A DNA stretch of 64,000 nt, taken from positions 1 through 64,000 of the forward strand of contig UQGG01000030.1 of NCBI GenBank assembly GCA_900540475.1, given 5' to 3'. A model generated the notes under the pieces. That model saw only the letters and a list, made by a program, of their open reading frames with translations, made no database searches and was not told where the DNA came from. Origin of the DNA: an uncultured Robinsoniella sp. GTDB taxonomy: Bacteria; Bacillota; Clostridia; Lachnospirales; Lachnospiraceae. A program made the position numbers and the translations under genes. Every line of letters begins with the position of its first letter. Position 1 is the stretch's first letter. Of this stretch, positions 62,601 through 64,000 are shown piece by piece.

Positions 62601-64000
62601 CAATGACTTATATGGATATGATGTCCGGAGATAATTTCAAAGGCTTTGACCCGGATGTCTGGACTCTGGATAATCAGACCAGGGACGACGATGGAGATCT
62701 TCTGTATCCATTCCCACAGTTTGTGAAGAGACAGCAGGTACCGGAATACGTTGGGGATCAATACCTGGCTGATAAACCAGATTTTGCATTCAACACAGAC
62801 TTTAATAAACGCAAGAACAATATTGATATAGAAACTCCGAAAACCACGATAGAAACTGCACAGGTTACAGTGAAAGACGCTGTGTCCGGTACAATCAGCT
62901 ATCAGAGTACACCTTCCAATTATTCAATTCAGATAGGCGGATATGATCCGGCAGCCTCTTATCAGGTCACAATCTATGATGGTGATGCCTATGAGAAGGC
63001 AGATTATGCGCCGGTTATCATCCGGAAATTTGAAATAGCACCGGGAGGAGCGGTAACTTCAGGCGGTAAACTTCCGAATTATGAGTCTACCACCACTACA
63101 GAGGGAACAATGAAGTTCTTTAATCCGGCAAATGTAGTATTTAACGCAGGAACAGGGACGCTTCAGATTCTTGATGAAGAAGAAACCGGCTGGTATATGC
63201 CAAATAAGGGATACTACACAGCAATTGTAACAAAATCAACCGGAAATGCCACGACAGCGGATATAGAATCTAAAGTCAGTGATTTCCCGGATAAAAAAGG
63301 AACGGTAAATGGTATTGCCAAATCCGCAATAAAAGGAAACACCTCTGAGCGGTTCCAGGTACATTTTGGAGGGGATAATGCTGACGGAAGTAATATTGAT
63401 TCCCAGACAACCTTCTTTGGTCTGCTTCCAACCGGATATTCTTACGGTACACAGGCGAAGCCTTACTATGTAACAGACCAGTACAGCATAATCGGCATGA
63501 CAACATCCGGTATTGCACAGGATGCCACAACAGGGCGTTATTACAGGCAGACAGAAAATTTTACAATCAATCAGCCGTTCTATGAAATGTTTGAGTTTAA
63601 CGGTGATTATGATGGCGATGGTCATAAGATCACTCAGGACAACAAAGATATTGGATTTATATCCTATTTAAGAAGTAAAGATAAAGCGTCATTTACAGCC
63701 AGTGTACATGATTTACAGATGCAGGTTAATGCAACGGATACGTCCGGCAAAAAGCTTAAGAACCTTGGAAAATACCAGGAAGCATCCAACTATACGGCAA
63801 ACCTCGGACTGATTGCAGATTATGCGGACGATGCGTGTCTGGATAAGATAACGGTAAGCGGAGAGGTACGTGCCCAGGGATTTAACAGCCTTGCTAATGT
63901 AAAGAAATACTTAAATAACAGTTATACACTTGGCGGTGTGGCTGGATTTATCAGAGATTCAGAAGTAACAGATACAAGAAATAACGCGACCCTTGGAGTT
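50639..64000 (+). CDS. Giant prepilin-like GLUG-repeat adhesin (right end outside window)
   Basis: An open frame of 4454 codons that continues past the window. Start ATG 50639 follows AAAGGAGGT by eight bases. Residues 1-17 form a prepilin leader (KRVKNKKG), followed by FTITELAVVLGVLSILIGIVAF with Glu at +5. Residues about 30-770 show no family I recognise. From about 780 to 2830 there are some 45 repeats with cores NAGGIAG, YAGGIAG, NAGGIFG, NVGGIIG or YVGGI, spaced 25-60 residues, typical of GLUG motifs that build beta-solenoids. A second beta-rich region (about 2940-3380) and further GLUG-like stretches (SLDGNGYTIG; DYDGDGHKI) follow. PilD should process it, so it is probably a pilus-linked or membrane-held adhesin. 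It could instead be tip-located; its export route at this size is unproven. Confidence 0.85.
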   Translation, partial: MMPFMHRYKKRVKNKKGFTITELAVVLGVLSILIGIVAFNAVRIANQAYMARADDTAQVIYMAMQSSLTDLKVQGKFDEEFSNANRGTEFFDVPEEAIKGGTVDGIDYPGVTFPGVAEGSADEAAKKQELIDSKNLVYMELSKDDSEESALLYRLLEPYISDKSILDYSILVEVNLNNKTVRCAFYSERTDSLSYNETSLSESVLKSKENVLLRDRGALEDKRQGYYGAQGIGEAENLGLLENAYVKVNNDDMLTIEWGEIGPVNDAGGVTDDKRKKFINMTYDISIVNAVDTSKVYYKIKDVTAYNSGDTYITPGSTVTTEASGDVRGPMPVYDLYSYDKNKGVNNALKTNLMVPFYTEELQGDGSMKSYDGSDPTSTFKHRLSYYVPADKAGDKQYGVFRLVLDSISDDSDDKLSVNKKYPSIPWNENFKVIVEGKYKGEGFTGSMNVSSGEENAYTEAKTVNPAENIYVMGVRGGTVWEEAKAYLANRENRNLSNMWYGLGYARHLSNLRYILNDKADPTDPAYVQSKAGNFQNFMLNDDIDWSLQKLGREEVSQPGGGNKVYHRLVVSNASGNDLTTTDVSKLRILQPISANKQNAAEADRTEGFEGSFTSTVKKDTAGKIEYQKRADGTDLEYEVTDSLGVTKKEKIPVYQNYKLSNLKISNTYTDPLNPADLAKNNRVGLFEIIGKQGTIKNFTIEGITAYGKDYVGSVAGEFQGFGKNITLLKNEKNNYHTKMVESASGVKSEERLKDSGGNEIVLKPYKYEAADPKFSGNTIKAEGNYAGGIAGMLTIGDPAVIGDGKSGVLVDTANGNRFISLYDGKIDEVNQTQKPALGNASRKDLNGISVKADNNAGGIAGVADKKTVITKAVNTGEVTAEQYNAGGIAGSIEEGSTFSGLDKTAGSTDEQYVIRNYEYVTGTGTTAVKTYKSEYSNYGIIQAEINAGGITGSVEGPLNPKQHYDVVIENTANAGPVLATGSYAGGIAGQIQGYQVTLQNVVNKADVAAIDSTVTGGAGIIGYAGGITAAAGKEFKLSGAVNLKTETGKIIEDIKIGGVPVMKPGISAVSYAGGIIGLADDRVEISNLLLPYNIGNLTANTIIQVSNSANITTKGSYAGGIAGALTKDVTLNVGGTTQAQEKPVYNEGTVSAGDSYAGGITGVAAGKVEIKNVENRYNTVTKPKIEAVGSYAGGIAGSVTSEADADLFPGATESTDTEVEILVLKSLPSISVDPTTGVVDPVLGYYTNTMPVSTTGISGNNAGGIAGKLNTTGVIRNVFNAGAVTASQANAGGIAGYISSAVTITYDEKLIEARMNHANSMATNEGSVNAYRNAGGIAGNISDGDAVIHNAFNRGNITATGEDAGGIAGLIQERQPRGTNALPDKFILAYSQDILDNVVIPAEAGKGIFYTNSGSVQAANNAGGIIGDSHADVKNVFNRGSVSTRIDGNAGGIVGNMNRDTATAALPMVIFNEGYLAKRLISRAEAGAVPIYNNAGYVWANTENAGGVAGHSEHTDILNMFNCGNVTAYTYSAGGLAGSITEGNIRHDADVAEKVFAGRIFTNQGNITASIDNAGGVVGAGVDTNINNVFNNGTVQTSNRDNAGGIAGDLKGDMQNIAISVDAAIAISMLEHGMYTNQGNITARNSNAGGIVGRAANAVSITDTYNTGTVKSLYNSNAGGIAGQVIGEIQIESREATASKTLEKKVSTNQGNITANQSNAGGIVGSAEGHVTIRDVFNRGTVNAAVGNNAGGVAGFLSGKGTIEHRKSIVIGGIGNPDSVLNDYFMTNQASVTAGGDNAGGIAGKVVGVGSADADRAIIKDVYSGISTAAGATPLSINARSNAGGVVGRLIDTDINNDVSVDTAISKGIYTNNSTVTASRSNAGGIVGNADGRDRADDRFNYMSYASVDSIKTGSGLEQNSFNISDVYNAGNITAGSLNAGGIFGIGGDGKYSNKENRVVDMIAKGMSTNTGNVRANTANAGGIFGYASEKFEISASAKDYQGNDTDADITDLFNRGKISAQYNAGGVAGKAVKLDLKYSKKVLTDAANAKDPDNFLFTNTNQVSADYDNAGGIIGDANICILQDVFNSGMTGTYEQVQNSGAQGVISAGQDNAGGLVGRADAMSISYSKLISDQIINNRAYVYTNLANIRAGRDNAGGIIGNGRGSVQLLDTYNMGQITAGRNNAGGIAGQLYDKGTGDIVSDKKDSADKDVADLSGIDVKLNQTVKAEDTNIDGTAVKDLKKAKKVSYITYQTITTGPDTPDAPYQNRYTNAPKAATVKASAADNITAGNNNAGGIAGYITGNPGNIRVENTFNTGAEKSGNAICGIRAKNSNAGGLVGNSVYADITYTFDINPGPSNLNTTDKGDHSTFAPAFNDEAVRKDPYAIPIGGSMTGLHMVANNAQVRASSIDKGASQTTAQGLVDFSTGDQYNLTSQNAGGAVGYMEGGRIERVYSLKGEVVSPENVGGVVGFAKNALVKQVTRMDGEDISLTTKVAKGSGNFIQRGSRNVGGIIGYAYDGTQVLDTRNYNSVTGRTNVGGIIGYAGTSVEVTLAQNLKAVNGKAYSAEDLKTDTASITLPGYESAQLDKSNADGSYIGGIVGRGDNSVIVTMSKNDPLITEEFKDLQEDAKFAGKYTLGGNPSNAVTGKSYVGGITGAYGIINYTVNTGQISAVQRAGGISGSGYRITNTYNTGDVIGENRVLYIHDVGHVPGNSTLTEYTQATHIGGIAGELGERTGTGIVQKPETGVYIQSVFNSAQIVRGASYIGGIAGYAVGPVDVSYNSATISAKQTDTGLDDLGVSGTKVGGLVGVMAQDRSKTIKITNSYNTGEIIGTNDRGTLIGFLEGYTDEVIKSERIENSYYLSDNELKYWNSSTSQIDSTFNYGLKPISLPSSTDYDTFVQKTQQLKKDGDPVDPATPLDEKRTDSEYGLRNYSNMVRQYAKVNSSVSVSMEYPAKGEENLKAPLNNKITGTGSANVAASSGSLAAQKVRSAKFVYPWTEDELTLGMDYEFPQLDLAGASLDDSGISEVSLGSFTTNGGQALPGNNQSFTSLDNTKVSYYYNYWPTKAVDYMQSSVEYDDGGNDDNSAYTDGTWTADNTNNTGVAIKFRDNDKYPVKRVTQENVDLVAKFKLSSGALPSYMNFSVYDGHSRGTYNYNNTVFTNTILPKSPVKVYTLAKASTYEYDVPSKKQDIMVNGELYYFYAKDTAGNDPDKFDSVDDITVSVNLSGATNMTIRVNLPCEEMDSYLPASSGYFTMEATKIYDKELGIKPENLAAYDRTSRMFSMHFSNTEIDDVHNDSILDEIPSLDFDDLDDLEYYPQTTAALGSTLLAEDEAAAEPDTYRVETENKLQIRNERHLYNMNLGENMGYAAIGSSYLKYLTRDIELMNNVQLSTSDDGYNGFVIGASNKRMYRMTGSLDGNGYTIGRIRVNRIQNPGNFETGVSIPNTHYALIYDLSGGVVKNLNIGSDSKIVADEAAGLAYFVSNGRTAQNPDPYQDYDNALFENLSPQLPIETGADAKIYDTRVSARISADRAGGFALYTARRFSGSGDVPTTASGREAVKKAVTFTDDNFAGKINGIYGGNDPFMSAGDALARNSSKSAGILLFVSGNRKSEDIDETKPGLNLYPNYRTEAEVNGCQVDREGYVFANNVSAGMICEALYPQNRVGQIGTIRKSSNNGAVVAHEQANGITQGIVSFGTGDTVQQDNCRNESRIQVTYSYNNGIVQTPDGNGLASGIGNYVSEASYCTNNGSVFGKIASGISNYGDKHTVVDLCVNNGYVQGTLAAAGIVAVPSGYGGTAVPNQDVQLKLSNCYNTGNVAVTTNTDNKKAIENSYAGGIVAYASSPKPDSYSWDTLKPTDITDNDDRKTIISNCYNVGTVHYIKDYTADSYISGTFSDNNRNIGGIAGGGLNRFVDIQNCYSLSDPELSIKQLHQAYKLVINGATTNFNWNQVVVNQDPDAKGYNYKLDAVGNTTYGNNVTTMTYMDMMSGDNFKGFDPDVWTLDNQTRDDDGDLLYPFPQFVKRQQVPEYVGDQYLADKPDFAFNTDFNKRKNNIDIETPKTTIETAQVTVKDAVSGTISYQSTPSNYSIQIGGYDPAASYQVTIYDGDAYEKADYAPVIIRKFEIAPGGAVTSGGKLPNYESTTTTEGTMKFFNPANVVFNAGTGTLQILDEEETGWYMPNKGYYTAIVTKSTGNATTADIESKVSDFPDKKGTVNGIAKSAIKGNTSERFQVHFGGDNADGSNIDSQTTFFGLLPTGYSYGTQAKPYYVTDQYSIIGMTTSGIAQDATTGRYYRQTENFTINQPFYEMFEFNGDYDGDGHKITQDNKDIGFISYLRSKDKASFTASVHDLQMQVNATDTSGKKLKNLGKYQEASNYTANLGLIADYADDACLDKITVSGEVRAQGFNSLANVKKYLNNSYTLGGVAGFIRDSEVTDTRNNATLGV

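Noticed and set aside
50639..64000. Giant frame as a chain of pseudogene fragments
   Set aside because: Spot checks at the start and the right edge share one frame and I found no in-frame stop; repeat cores stay in phase throughout.

Overview
The window looks like the chromosome of a low-to-moderate GC Gram-positive Clostridia, most likely a gut Lachnospiraceae. The inference rests on strong AGGAGG-type ribosome sites, AT-rich leaders, LytTR regulators, a Gram-positive type IV pilus cluster without a secretin, a Csp-like subtilase and a MoxR/DUF58/transglutaminase cluster. I see no rRNA, tRNA, CRISPR array, transposase or phage gene.

Layout. (1) 1-6090: a minus-strand operon (LytTR regulator, anchored surface protein, 7TM GHKL sensor kinase), then a second, plus-strand LytTR regulator behind an inverted-repeat element and repeated TTATTACAA motifs. 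(2) 6158-20350: an RpiR/MurR-type regulator with a 12-bp inverted repeat over its promoter, then murQ, an ABC sugar importer, a BadF-type amino-sugar kinase, a ROK kinase, a GH4 phospho-glycosidase, a double GNAT, a PIG-L-type deacetylase, a NamZ-type exo-muramidase, a NagZ-type GH3 and an Asp/Glu racemase. Together these read as import and cytoplasmic dismantling of peptidoglycan fragments to GlcNAc-6-phosphate. (3) 20494-28821: a 1607-residue EF-hand/RTX repeat protein followed by HlyB-like and HlyD-like genes, a type I secretion cassette of a kind classically described from Gram-negative bacteria. (4) 28870-33252: MoxR, DUF58 and a membrane transglutaminase. (5) 33277-36291, minus strand: a subtilase of Csp type and a coiled-coil DivIVA-like protein. 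(6) 36561-64000: a LytTR protein with a degenerate receiver, three minor prepilins, a small bitopic coiled-coil protein, an acidic bactofilin-domain protein, PilC, PilM, PilN, PilO, PilD, PilB, PilT, the major pilin, a strong RNA hairpin, and a gene of at least 4454 codons that runs off the window.

The most striking item is that last gene. It starts with a canonical type IV prepilin leader (KKG/FTITE) and continues as more than 4400 residues of GLUG-like repeats (about 45 NAGGI[AV]G or NVGG-type cores by eye). A protein of this size bearing a prepilin leader, directly downstream of the major pilin, suggests a giant pilus-associated adhesin. Close seconds are the RTX/HlyB/HlyD cassette in a single-membrane-type genome, and shared upstream motifs that may tie the RTX gene to the pilus-cluster LytTR regulator.
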